From assembly GCA_035772405.1 (NCBI GenBank), contig JAYKKM010000080.1, positions 62,001 through 126,000 on the forward strand: a DNA stretch of 64,000 nt. The letters are read 5' to 3'. The notes beneath the pieces are model-generated. The model worked only from the letters and a program-made list of their open reading frames with translations. It had not been told where the DNA came from and ran no database searches. The translations under genes and the position numbers were made by a program. Shown in pieces: positions 48,111 through 59,413 of this stretch. This stretch comes from Chrysogorgia sp. JL179-B06 (taxonomy: Eukaryota; Cnidaria; Anthozoa; Scleralcyonacea; Chrysogorgiidae). Numbering within the stretch: the stretch's first letter is position 1; each line of letters starts with the position of its first letter.

Positions 48111-48682
48111 AGGATAATAATTTAGATTTTCTGAGAAAAGATGACACAATAAATAAATTATGTAATACTGTAAATAGATGACATATAATAAATTATATAC
48201 CAGTATACACTATTACACAAAGTAACAGTACTGTGGAAAATTATTATAATTATTAATCAGTGCCATGGTTGGGGGCTAATAGCATCCCCTGCAGTTAAGA
48301 GCCTGGAAATTTTATGTTTTGCAATCACAGAGAGGCTGGACCAGCAAGAAATGACAAGAAAAACTTACAATTTACACAATTACAGAATGTAAGGTAATTA
48401 AGTACTTTGCCATGAAGTGGAGACCGTGGAGTATAAAACCATGATAAAAATACAAAACCTTCAATGACAGATGTCACAATATTTTATATTTTCAGACATT
48501 GGTGAGCACTTAATATAGTTCCTTTGAATGATTGACAGGCCTGCACAGAGACTAAAGTGGGCCCTGGGCAAAATAAAGAATTGGGGGGGGTGGGAAAAAT
48601 TGCCCTAGTTGCCCCCCTCTGGGCAGGCCTGATGATTGAAAAAACCTCAGATTGTAGTACATAGTTTTTAATAATAACACAA
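48106..48682. other. Ku70 upstream region
   Basis: Should hold the 5' UTR and promoter. No TATA box or CpG-rich block stands out. An AGGCCTG/CAGGCCT pair at 48537 and 48625 brackets a G-rich phrase (GGGCCCTGGG, eight Gs), perhaps a small hAT-type remnant. Confidence 0.35.
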
Positions 48683-49832
48683 GTGGCCCAAGCTCATGCG
48701 CCAATTTGTGTTTATATTGGAATTTATTCGATTTGTCAAAATTAGAGGATATTTTCATATATTATTTGTAGTTTATTGTTACAATAATATAAATGAAATA
48801 ATGTGTATTTATATCTACCATAAGGTGTATGTGTCTTTCATTGTAAGTTTGGTGGCAGGCGTTACGTTTGGGGGGCAGTGGGATATGGCGGACATTAATT
48901 CATATATTATGGCCACATTGTTTATATCAAAACATTATACCTATACTCAACAAAATAAACATTTATAAACCTTGTTGTTCCACTTACATGTTTATTGTGT
49001 CGTAATATTCTTCCTTGTGAAACTTGGCGCCATTCTGCCGCATAATATACTTCGAACCCGTTTGCGATAATAGACGAAGGTAGGTAACTGCCACTCTCCG
49101 ATCGACACAAATTCACCACAATAATAACGAATTAACACAAAGCATATGCAGACGTGAAAGTGGTTTGAAACTTCTTCACTTTATTCAAAAGTTGAGTGTA
49201 AAGGCGGAAATTTTGTTCGTTGGTTAGTTGAAGGAACTATCTGACATGGTGCTGCCCGAGTTTGGTGCCGATGGAAGCATTTGGAATGATTTTATGGCCA
49301 TTATCGTGGTGAATTTGTGTCGATCGGAGAGCAAAGGTTTCCTACCTTCCTCTATTATTAGTATAGGACAAACGGGTTTGAAGTATTAGTGAACAGAATG
49401 GTGCCAAGTTTCACAAGGAAGAATATTACGACACAATAAACATGTACACTGTAAGTGGAACAACAAGGTTTATAAATGTTTATTTTGTTGAGTGTTCATA
49501 GGTATAATGTTTGAAATAAACAATGTGGCCATAATATATGAATTAATGTCGCCATGTCCGCACTGCAACTCGCCGCGCCCCCAATTCCGCCTACCCCCCC
49601 CCCCCCCAAACGTAACAAGCTGCCACGCAGGCTACACTGCTCTGTCCTAAATCTCACCAAACTTACAATGAAAGACACATACACCTTATGGTAGATATAA
49701 ATACACATTATTTCATTTATATATTGTAACAATAAACTGCAAATAATATATGAAAATATCCTCTAATTTTGACAAATCGAATAAATTCCAATATAAACGC
49801 AAATTGGCCCATGAGCTTGGGCCACCTGTGAT
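48683..49832. repeat. 1.15-kb foldback element
   Basis: Nearly full-length inverted repeat: GGCCCAAGCTCATGCGCCAA at the left is mirrored as TTGGCCCATGAGCTTGGGCC at the right. Matching inner blocks include AACCTTGTTGTTCCACTTAC, TTCTTCCTTGTGAAACTTGG and TCCGATCGACACAAATTCAC. Arms are roughly 530 bp. A third, single-arm copy lies at 53100-53410. Poly-C (49590s) marks one arm. Confidence 0.88.
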
Positions 49833-51130
49833 AATAATAGTCAATGTTGTAGTCTATTGAATTACTTTTAATTAATTAATTTTTGTGGCACCTAGTTTGT
49901 GTGTAACCAGTATACTGGCATCTCAAATCCCTTGATACAGCCCTAACAATGGTAAATTTAGTGCTTACAGTTGACAACAGTAACTGACAAAAACAACAAC
50001 TATACAATGTTACTTTTGGTAGCCATTGGGTAGTCCCACTATCATCTTGCCCCACTATCACCCCCTGGATCTCTCTTACACACTATGCACACACAAACAC
50101 CATATATGCTGATCTATTACATAATTTCAACAATGCAGTAAGAGAAGGCTTCATATATAATATATAGAGAGATCCAGCCTAAACATGTAAGTTCACCTTA
50201 ATTTGTACAATTGATATCACATCTAGTGCATTCATTGGACCACTGGAAAGGCTACTTACCTTTCGTTTCCTAGCTGGTTAATCGTTATATGCCAAAACGC
50301 GATATTATATGCACAGTTCAAGGCGATAAAATGTGTAAATACTTAATACTTTCGACTGGTTGTTCGAGTAGAACAGTTCGCTGAGCACTGGAATGCTGGC
50401 TCAATGCCTAATTTTCGCGCCTTTTTGCGCAGTCGGCTTCGGTCGACCTTCGGAAGACCGTGAAAGTTTAAAATGGCCGCGTCTGTTTTCGAACTGGCAC
50501 GTACACGTGCACAATTTCCTTGTGAATTGTGTACATCAAATGACATCAATAGATATTTAGGGACTTTAAAGTCCATTTATTTTGCCACCTTGTGTATATT
50601 TCGTGGCCTGCAGTCGGAGTGAACGCCTGAGGAGGCGTCTTGTTTAATATAACACGAAGTTTTACCAATTGGTGCGCGAAACATGACCATCGGCGCCGGC
50701 GCGCCCCCATTTAAAATCCCGCAAACAAGTGTTTTCAGTTTTTACCATGTCAAAACGAAGTCGAAGTGATAAACGCAATATTATATGACCGATTATAAGC
50801 ACAATGTTTTGGTAGCTTATCCAATTTTCATTGCAAGCTCTCAGATATTTTAACATGGGTTCCAATTTTTTTATAAAACGACGCCTATATTCCAGGGACC
50901 GCGGAGCAGGGGGGCTTCCAAAAATTGTTCCGCAGTCCCTGTATTCAGGGGCGAAACTCAAGGGGGGTGTAGGGGGGGTGTGACACACACCCCAAAAAAA
51001 ACACCAATTGGCAGGGCAAATGGGCAAACAGAAATCTTGCAGGGCAGTGCAGTCGCAGGCTAGGAGAGAAGCTACTTAAGGTAATCTACTTATAAGCTTC
51101 ATCTACACGAGATTTTACAAACGGAATAAT
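49833..51130. other. Intergenic repeats and unique DNA
   Basis: 50480-50540 holds a GTACACGTGCAC palindrome and a TTCCTTGTGAATTGTGTAC inverted pair; 50555-50580 has TAGGGACTTTAAAG like the 35521 MITE end; 50632-50650 matches the CGTCTTGTT repeat end. No gene seen. Confidence 0.4.
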
Positions 51131-51725
51131 AATATAATAATAATAATAACTTTATTTGACGTGGTCACTAGGCAACAGAAATGAACTAAAAATATATACA
51201 TACATGTTAGAATTAACAATAAAATTAGTTAACATTAAAAATTATTTTACAAAATTAAAAATTATTTTCACAAAATTAAAGGTGCCGTCCAGTCCGTTCT
51301 GCGCATGTTCACGTATCTGTTTACATCGTTTGTTTACATTACATTATATAAACATTGAACATGAACTATTGCGGATTTTTTTCACACGCTTGAGCTTTTC
51401 CGCCTAAAAAGGGTATTATAAGAAGCTGTTCTGTTCCTAAATGTGGATAATATATCGAACTACCACTCGTGTTTTCGCCACCTTTGACGAATACTCACTT
51501 TCGAATTGTCGCAAATCTATTCCGTTAAAGTTTGTTGACATATGGGGTCCCCAACGTTTCAAATATCACACATGCGCAGAACGGACTGGACTGCTACAAT
51601 TTTTAAATTCGTTAAAACTTGTGATTGTTCTTAGAGTGTTCGGTAGCGCGTTCCATAATTTTGCAGCAACATATCTCCACGATTTCAGACCATAAGTTGT
51701 CGAATTAGCTTTAGGGATACTTAAT
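51131..51725 (-). mobile_element. Possible reversed LINE tail with nested MITE
   Basis: Begins (ATA)n then ACTTTATTTGACGTGGTCAC, like the reverse complement of a LINE 3' end. It is interrupted at 51281-51597 by a MITE. The distal part contains a phrase (TTCGGTAGCGCGTTCCATAA) loosely like 4380-4420. Family unknown. Confidence 0.4.
51281..51597. mobile_element. MITE, TIR GTCCAGTCCGTTCTGCGCATG
   Basis: Perfect 21-bp arms at 51289-51309 and 51571-51591, flanked by imperfect extensions, inside the LINE-like segment. Confidence 0.8.
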
Positions 51726-52309
51726 ATGTCTTTTCCTCTAATGTCTTAGATTTAGTAAATCATTGGGTGCGAGTGTTAGATTGGTTCCCAGACCCTTCTG
51801 TCAGTACTAGGCGCAAAAAATGGCGGCATTTGGAAAGAAGCAGGAGGTAAACTTGGATTCATTTGAAATATGCTCGCTGTAGAATTAGATGAAAAATTTG
51901 CTCAAATTGCTGCGAATTGTCTTTCCGAGCTTTTAGATTTCAAAATTTTCCGGGGGAGCACCCCCGCACCTGCCTAAAAATGCGGTCACTGATTACCTGG
52001 TTGTTGACTTTAGCCCCCCTTGCCGGGCACCGAAGATTTTAGCAGGGCAATTTTACCGTACACCCCCCCCCCCCCCCCAACGAAAAAGGGCTAGTTTTGC
52101 CCCTGTTTTTATTAAAGTATTTCATAATCTTGATGTCCCTTTGCAATCGTGCATTTTTAGCAACGGCGTAGTGCCCTAATTTCGCAACCATTCTTATCAG
52201 AATTCGCCAGAGAAGCACTTCTGCGTAAAACCTCTTGTTAAATAATATTTTAGATAGACATATTTTATGAGAATGCTGGAACATTTTTGCTGTACGCCGC
52301 ACGCTGCTG
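51726..52309. other. Intergenic segment with poly-C tract
   Basis: About 16 C at 52063-52078; otherwise unrecognised. Confidence 0.4.
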
Positions 52310-52327
52310 ATCTACTGAAGCAACCTC

Positions 52328-52512
52328 CGATGGTAAAAGCCGAGTAGAGACTGGGACTTGTTAACGTTAGAGTGTCATCTAAAGCCTAACACCCCGCCAA
52401 ATGAGTTATACTAACCCTAACCCCCCCTCCTCACGTGTCATTTTAGTAGTCCACCACCCCATCCACCTGCATTAACGTTAACAAGTGCCAGTCTCTACTC
52501 GATTTTTACCCT
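52328..52512. repeat. MITE-like inverted repeat
   Basis: CGAGTAGAGACTGGGACTTG TTAACGTTA is mirrored by TAACGTTAACAAGTGCCAGT CTCTACTCG with two mismatches; the centre carries CCCCGCC / CCCCCCTCC phrases. Confidence 0.75.
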
Positions 52513-53099
52513 CAGTGGATTGGGTCTAGTGCATGATTGTTTGCTGCAAAGGTTAAGGATTGAAATCTTTGATCACCCTGCAACCTTTTGAGTATGCTAT
52601 ATGGCACTGAAAAATATTTTGCTGCAATAATTTTATGAAAAACAAATGGTTTATGCAATATATCGAATATGCAAATTTTCAATAATTCTATGACGTAACT
52701 TTTATGTAATAAGTCTTGAGTTTTGTGCATAACTAACTTTTTTATGCAGAAATTATGGTTTTTTAATAAAATGTATGCATAAACGTTTTTATGCATTTAA
52801 TCCATTCAGTGAAAACTGAAGTACCGCCAGTCAAGGAGAAAGGATTCAAGACGATAACCAAAGTGTTGTTTATTCAACAGAACGCGTTTGGAAAGATGAG
52901 CCCACAATGTACCCGGAAGCGGGCCTTATAACAGTAATGACGTAACTATAAATAACAATATGCCATATATGGCGTACAGTATATATATAAACTAGAAAAC
53001 AGTTTACCACACTGGCGATCTTAAACGCTATCCCCGACTATAAATTTTTTCGTCCTTGTACAATCTGGCACCATTCTGTTCATTACTGATACAATGAAC

Positions 53100-53410
53100 A
53101 TGAGAGAGAGAGAGAACAACAGGGTTTAATTTATCAATGTTTATTTTGTTGAATATTCTTAGTAAAATGTTCGATATAAACAAATTTAATATATGGTTAT
53201 ATATGGCCATTATATTTTCGCACTGTAAATGTCTTAAATATTACCGAACAGACACTGATCACACATACACCTTATGGTAGATATAACTACACATTATTTC
53301 ATTATATTATAACAATAAACTGCAAATAATAGATGAAAATATCCTCTAATTTTGACAAATCCAATAAATTCCAATATAACAGAGATTGCCACACAACGAG
53401 CTTGGGTGAC
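53100..53410. repeat. Single-arm copy of the 48.7-kb foldback
   Basis: Shares CACATACACCTTATGGTAGA, ATAACAATAAACTGCAAATA, GATGAAAATATCCTCTAATT, TTTGACAAATCCAATAAATT with the right arm of 48683-49832. Confidence 0.8.
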
Positions 53411-54384
53411 TGTGATTCAACCAATTCCAAAACTTTATCACTCCTCAAATTGTTTGCGTGTCCCCAGGGTGACGTCACTTCCTGTGCATAGTGGGAAAAA
53501 AATGCAAAAAAATATCCTTAATGGAAATTTCGCATTGAATTTCAATGAAATTGGAAGCTTGAATTTCAATGAATTTCCATTTTTCGATTTCAAAATTTCG
53601 CATTGAATTTCAATGGAATTAAAATCAATAGGAATTTACAACATTAAATTAATTGAGGGAAAGTTATTAAATTAGTGAGAGTGTCGAAAATATGCGAAAA
53701 ATGCAACTTCAAGACTTTCTGGCTGGGAATATAATTGACTGAACCACAGCAGCTGTTACCGTAAACTTAGCCACAAGTTCAGTATATATGGTTATTTAGA
53801 CTCGGTAATTCCAAAACATTTTCAGAATTGAAATCGAGTAAATATTGGCTGAGATAACGTTCAAAATCTACGAACCGGCGTTTTGTGATTTGTTATCGAC
53901 AATCGACAGACGCGGTCCGGGCACAGGGAACCATGGATGGGGGAAAATAAACTATAGGGGTGGGGTGGGGGTTATTGCGGAACGTATTTCTAGTAGGGTA
54001 TATTAAAGTTAATATTTGGAATTTACACTCGATGTAGGAAAAGTGATAATAATCAGTTGCGAAAAATGCAACTCTTCAAGGCCATCCGGCTGGGAATTGA
54101 ATCCACGCGCGCGATCATGGTTGAAGCTACTGAATCTCAGCATTTATCTATGTTATCAAATGGTCCCAATGAGTTATTAATTGTGTCTTAATTTTAAAAC
54201 TAAAGTTCAATTTTTTCTTGCTGTTCACGGTTTTTCTTCCTTAGTTAAAATTGGTCATCAGGATAATAGAATTTAGAATAATGTCAAAATAGAATAATGT
54301 CAATATAGAATAAATTATTAATATCAAAATAGAATAATGGTCAAAATTGGTCATGGTCATCAGGAATTTTATTTATACATTGAT
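53411..54384. other. Intergenic, partly repeated
   Basis: 53520-53620 repeats a TTGAATTTCAATGAAATT-type phrase (partial palindromes). 53798-53880 matches part of the 44058-44925 repeat. 54265-54340 repeats AGAATAATGTCAA(A/T)AT. Confidence 0.5.
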
Positions 54385-54624
<240 letters not shown>

Positions 54625-54722
54625 CTACTATAAATGAATAGTCACACCGAATCTTAATCAGTTGTCTGAAGATCGTCCAACGGCGTGAAACTCCGAGTAA
54701 CAACAAACCTTTAAGTTTTTAC

Positions 54723-54726
<4 letters not shown>

Positions 54727-54790
<64 letters not shown>
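54727..54790. repeat. (TA)n microsatellite
   Basis: Second TA tract, directly preceding the 231-bp satellite. Confidence 0.97.
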
Positions 54791-54796
<6 letters not shown>

Positions 54797-55694
54797 GAAA
54801 GTATACAAATGTGCCCTACCGGCTATCACCATATGGCTTTATGGTAACTGTGGACTTGGGACCCACTATGTACGGCTACACATTGTAGGATTGCATTGTG
54901 GAGTTACCAAAGCGCTCAAACTGCGAGCAGTGGGTGATGCGTAATGCGAACAGTAAACGTCCTCACTGAGACTCTCCACCCAATCCATGAGAGCGCTCAA
55001 ACCACATGAGCGGTGAGCGTAATATACGAAAGTATACAACTATGTGCCCTACCGGCTATCACCATATGGCTTTATGGTAACTGTGGACTTGGGACCCACT
55101 ATGTACGGCTACACATTGTAGGATTGCATTGTGGAGTTACCAAAGCGCTCAAACTGCGAGCAGTGGGCGATGCGTAATGCGAACAGTAAACGTCTCACTG
55201 AGACTCTCCACCCAATCCATGAGAGCGCTCAAACCACATGAGCGGTGAGCGTAATATACGAAAGTATACAAATGTGCCCTACCGGCTATGACCATATGGC
55301 TTTATGGTAACTGTGGACTTGGGACCCACTATGTACGGCTACACATTGTAGGATTGCATTGTGGAGTTACCAAAGCGCTCAAACTGCGAGCAGTGGGCGA
55401 TGCGTAATGCGAACAGTAAACGTCCTCACTGAGACTCTCCACCCAATCCATAAGAGCGCTCAAACCACATGAGCGGTGAGCGTAATATACGAAAGTATAA
55501 CAAATGTGCCCTACCGGCTATCACCATATGGCTTTATGGTAACTGTGGACTTGGGACCCACTATGTACGGCTACACATTGTAGGATTGCATTGTGGAGTT
55601 ACCAAAGCGCTCAAACTGCGAGCAGTGGGCGATGCGTAATGCGAACAGTAAACGTCTCACTGAGACTCTCCACCCAATCCATGAGAGCGCTCAA
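54791..55694. repeat. 231-bp satellite, 3.9 units
   Basis: Units begin ATATACGAAAGTATACAA at 54791, 55022, 55254 and 55485 (periods 231, 232, 231) and differ by only a few substitutions and 1-bp indels. The last unit stops at 55694, followed by another (TA)n/(GT)n tract. Each unit holds the imperfect inverted pair ATCACCATATGGC / TTTATGGTAACTG. No known RNA gene recognised in the unit. Confidence 0.95.
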
Positions 55695-55703
55695 TATATA
55701 ATG

Positions 55704-55706
<3 letters not shown>

Positions 55707-55762
<56 letters not shown>

Positions 55763-55788
55763 GTATGTGTGTGTGTGTGTGTGTGTGT
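55707..55788. repeat. (TA)n and (GT)n microsatellite
   Basis: TA repeats to about 55763, passing into GT repeats ending 55788. Confidence 0.97.
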
Positions 55789-55799
55789 TATGATCAGAG

Positions 55800-56588
55800 T
55801 AAAGTTAGTCAGATGGTAGAGACAATTCACAACGCGAGAGGTAGCTGAATAGGATCTTTAATACGGATGAATACAATACGAGACGGACTATAAAGTTTGT
55901 TATAAAGTTAAAGTTCAAGATCTGTTTGTATTCGATCATTCTGTTCGTTACTTTCTGACGGCTTCTTGATTGTCTCTGATCCGCGGTGAGGTCTCTCTGA
56001 CTCTTGCTCTTTTTTTATGTTGTTTCTCTCTCTGGTTTTTGTGGTCGGCTCCGGCCTTTTCTTTTTTTTCTCACTCTATTATTTTCTTACTCACTCTTAA
56101 TCGAGGGCGCTCTTTTATAATGGACTCGTCGACTTAAGGTGCCATAATTTCTGATTGACTTTCTTGAGTTGGGCTCTTACAACTAACCAATGAGGACATT
56201 AGTTACCAACTCTCTGACTCGATTTATTGAAGGCGTTGTTTTGAATGTAGCATTAGGCAACGGCGTACTTTGAAAAGTTTTTCTTATATTAAATAATCAT
56301 AGTTCTTAACTAACAGTGTTTGATAAACACGTTCTACAACTATGTATGTTCTACAACCATAAACATATTCTACAACTATGATAATTTTATTTTATTCCTG
56401 CAAAAATGCAGGAGCGTATAGTTCGTGGTAATGATTCCCCATACGGCTTACGTCGGAAATTAAAAAGAAAATTCGAGACAGAGATTACTGCCTAAGAAAA
56501 GCTAGATCTGCATACGTTCATTATTACAAAAATTCACATTATGATGACACGAGGTATGCACCTTATAATAACTGTAAAGTTGTGATAA
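55800..56588. other. Intergenic segment upstream of the DUF229 exon
   Basis: Pyrimidine-rich 55985-56095; no upstream DUF229 exon was recognised here. Confidence 0.4.
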
Positions 56589-57449
56589 GCTGAATCAAGA
56601 ATTGATATGGCGCCTATATTTTCATATCTCCATGGCAACACAGGACACGAAGTCACAGGAGTACGTATTAAAGTTATGGACAAACCATTTTCTAAGTTCG
56701 TAGAAAAGATGACACACCTGGAAAATACACTAACGATTATCTTATCAGATCATGGACCAAAGACAACAAAATATTCTCAGAAATTTCTCAACGGCAGATA
56801 TGAAACATATGATTCCTTTTTGTTTATGATAATTCCTGAAATGATACAACAAAAATTGGGCAAACCAAGAATGAATGCACTTATTAAGAATCAGAAATCG
56901 CTGGTTACCATGGAAGATTTATTTGAAACTTTTATGGATATAACTCAGGGCAGCAGCAATAACCATATTCAAAGTGGTTTATTTGCTCAAAATATTTCTA
57001 ACAGAACATGCGATTCACTAAATCTTGTTGATTATGGTGTATGCAAGTGTAGAGATCGGGAGAGCATTTTTGATGATCAATATTATCCTTTCACTTGGCT
57101 CGCCGAGTTTGCTACTGGAATGTTAAATAACCGAATACAAGATCAGTTTTCACAGAATGGTGTCTCTGGTTTTGGAAAATGTCTAAGGTTACAATTACAT
57201 AGTTTTCGAAATATACGACAACGTATTTCTCAGGACCATTCTTATGTTACAACTTTTGATCTAGTTCTGAAGCCTTTTCAAAATATTTTTCTTATTCAAA
57301 CGAGGCATACGGAGAAAAATGGAATGATTAAGAACGTGGAACTAGATTTGTGGCGACGAGTGAGCACTTACCAACCCTATAAAATATGTAAAGATCCCAC
57401 CGTTGAGATAGAGTTGTGCGTATGTCACAGAAAGCACAACAAAGCTTAA
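56589..57449 (+). CDS. DUF229 (sulfatase-like) protein, C-terminal exon or fragment
   Basis: The frame is open from just after a stop at 56586-56588; the first ATG is 56607 (280 codons to TAA). Near its start it reads FSYLHGNTGHEVTGVRIKVM, then LTIILSDHGPKTTKYSQ, MIIPEMIQQKLGKPRMNALI, KNQKSLVTMEDLFETFMDI, followed by a cysteine-bearing tail (CDSLNLVDYGVCKCRDRES). These match the C-terminal half of DUF229 proteins, whose fold is alkaline-phosphatase/sulfatase-like; SDHG carries the Asp-His pair conserved in that superfamily. The N-terminal half with the other metal ligands is absent, and no upstream exon was found. It is either the last exon of a gene with distant exons or a truncated duplicate. 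Substrate unknown. Confidence 0.75.
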   Translation, partial: AESRIDMAPIFSYLHGNTGHEVTGVRIKVMDKPFSKFVEKMTHLENTLTIILSDHGPKTTKYSQKFLNGRYETYDSFLFMIIPEMIQQKLGKPRMNALIKNQKSLVTMEDLFETFMDITQGSSNNHIQSGLFAQNISNRTCDSLNLVDYGVCKCRDRESIFDDQYYPFTWLAEFATGMLNNRIQDQFSQNGVSGFGKCLRLQLHSFRNIRQRISQDHSYVTTFDLVLKPFQNIFLIQTRHTEKNGMIKNVELDLWRRVSTYQPYKICKDPTVEIELCVCHRKHNKA

Positions 57450-57865
57450 AAGCACCATTTATAAATGCTTTAATTTTTCTTACAAAGGCAACGAAGAAAG
57501 AAGATAACAAAGTTATTAAGACGTCTTTAAATTGTTTATATATCTTGTCTAGAAACACACGAAGGCAAAAGGATTAACAACACCATTTGAAGTTTTTAAT
57601 TTATGTTCGGAAGACTACAAATTTATTGCAAATGCCAACGAAAAAGGTGTAGTTTCGACGAAATTTCCACTTGTAAAAGTCCTTAAACCCAACACAATCA
57701 ACTTTTTATTCTCGACATTTACTACTCAAACAAAAAGAAACAAACTAAAATTTAAGTATCATCTTGTTAGATGACACAAACATTTGAGAGACTAATTCTT
57801 AAAACAATTTATATTATAGTTTAAGACATCTGCTTCTGTTTAAATTGAACTTAAGTTAGTTGTAA
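57450..57865. other. Region after the DUF229 stop
   Basis: AT-rich, probably 3' UTR then intergenic; no clear polyadenylation signal picked out. Confidence 0.4.
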
Positions 57866-58347
57866 CCATAGTCAATCAAGATATGGTCTGGAAATTCGGC
57901 AAAACCTCAAAGAGGTTAACATTGGTAAACAAATGACATGAGTTGCGATTTATGTTTTGGACGGTACCTTACCATGCACAAACCCTTGGCTTTGTTTTAG
58001 GTTTATTAATATTAAACAGCAAGGTTGAACGATTGAACCCAAACGTTGCTATTGGAAGATTGCCTCATTATACCAAAAATACAAAGTTTCATTAACCAAA
58101 TTTATAAAACATGGACTGGTAAAACATGTGACGTGTAGCTAGCTGTGAATGTATGATGTCTACATTAACAAATAATCGCTAACCCCAAAACAACAAAGAT
58201 CCTAACCCTCCATGTTTTACCATGCATGGGCAGTCCATGTTTTACCAGTCCATGTTTTACCAGTCCATGTTTTACCAGTCCATGTTTTATCAGTCCATGT
58301 TTTATCAGTGCAGTCCATGTTTTACAACATGCCTCCATTGACTATGG
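57866..58347. mobile_element. CCATAGTCAAT-terminus MITE, copy 3, with minisatellite
   Basis: CCATAGTCAAT at 57866 and ATTGACTATGG ending 58347 are inverted termini. The block TTTAGGTTTATTAATATTAAA ... GTTGCTATTGG is shared with copies 1 and 2. Near the right end about six AGTCCATGTTTTACC units (58208-58330) form a short array. Confidence 0.75.
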
Positions 58348-58409
58348 GGCGCCAAACCAGTCAATATTGTAATATGAATATATATGGTCAGTTTTACTTT
58401 TTGTCCTCA

Positions 58410-58797
58410 GTTTACTTTTTATATGGTCATATGCGGACTTTATATGGTCATATGCGGACTTTATATGGTCATATGTGGACTTTATATGGTCATATGCGCA
58501 CTTTATATATGGTCATATGCGGACTTTATATGGTCATATGCGCACTTTTTATATGGTCATATGCGGACTTTTTATATGGTCATATGCGGACTTTTTATAT
58601 GGTCATATACGGACTTTTTATGGTCATATGCGCACTTTTTATGGTCATATGCGCACTTTTTATATGGTCTTATGCGGACTTTATATGGTCATATGTGGAC
58701 TTTATATGGTCATATGCGCACTTTTTATATGATCATATGCAGACTTTTTATATGGTCAACGACTTTTTATGATCTTCATGATGCATTGCGCGGGCAG
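58410..58797. repeat. Left terminal array, ~22-bp unit
   Basis: About 15 units of TATATGGTCATATGCGGACT(TT), with CGCACT variants and 20-26 bp spacing. CATATGACCATATA-like content makes units partly self-complementary. Ends at ATGATGCATTGCGCG. Confidence 0.92.
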
Positions 58798-58837
58798 CTA
58801 GATAGTTCATTTTTTACCTGTATAGATTTGTAGAAAT

Positions 58838-59413
58838 ATGAGTCAAACTACGAGTAGAGAAAGAAACGAGTACGGATTGTTTTTGTTCTTTGATAATCTA
58901 AAGTTGCTGCTTTCATCAATCACATCATTCGAAGAAGAACATAGGTCGCAAAACTTGTATTTGGAGGACATTGACCAAGCTATCAACCGCTTAAAAGCTG
59001 CTGCAGACACTCTTCAACTGCTGATTATTGATATTGATGGTAACAACGATTTTGTCAATGTGAAATTAAGCTTGGATGTTACTCTAACTAAGATCAGAAA
59101 CCTGTATGATATATTGCAACAACACAGAAGAGACATTTCACAATGCGCGAGAGAAAATGCTTACGCTCCCCCAAGGGTTGTATCAGGGAATGGTCCAGGG
59201 CGCCCACATTATGTCATAGAGGAAGAACAAATACGCTTTTTAAGAGAACTTCATTTCCCTTGGATTAAAATTGCAAACCTACTTGGGGTAAGTGAAAGCA
59301 CTCTGAGAAGGAGGAGGACATTGTATGGAATGACTGCAGAGGAGGAACCCACAATTGGACTCAGATCACAGATGCTGATTTGGAGGAAACAGTTCGGGAG
59401 ATACAAAAACTAA
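58838..59413 (+). CDS. IS3-like transposase, OrfA-type N-terminal frame
   Basis: 191 codons from ATG 58838. Residues 35-105 are Leu/Ile-rich and helical, likely a coiled-coil or oligomerisation region. A GPGRPHYVIEEEQIRFL lead-in precedes a helix-turn-helix at about 141-162 (WIKIANLLGVSESTLRRRR), expected to bind the transposon ends. This architecture parallels bacterial IS3 OrfA. Conserved homology appears to stop near residue 170 (YGMTAEEE); the last 20 residues are probably out-of-frame read-through, because the continuation (TQITDADLEETVREI) lies in the -1 frame. Expressing the full transposase needs a -1 shift between about 59340 and 59358. Confidence 0.8.
   Translation: MSQTTSRERNEYGLFLFFDNLKLLLSSITSFEEEHRSQNLYLEDIDQAINRLKAAADTLQLLIIDIDGNNDFVNVKLSLDVTLTKIRNLYDILQQHRRDISQCARENAYAPPRVVSGNGPGRPHYVIEEEQIRFLRELHFPWIKIANLLGVSESTLRRRRTLYGMTAEEEPTIGLRSQMLIWRKQFGRYKN

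Noticed and set aside
58212..58833. ORFs of 85-186 codons before the integrase
   Set aside because: They run through the terminal 22-bp arrays; the same artefact appears in reverse at 63730-63990.
59288..59358. GTAAGT at 59288 as an intron donor that would join the two integrase frames
   Set aside because: The intron would be about 50-80 bp and would remove the conserved STLRRRR end of the helix-turn-helix.
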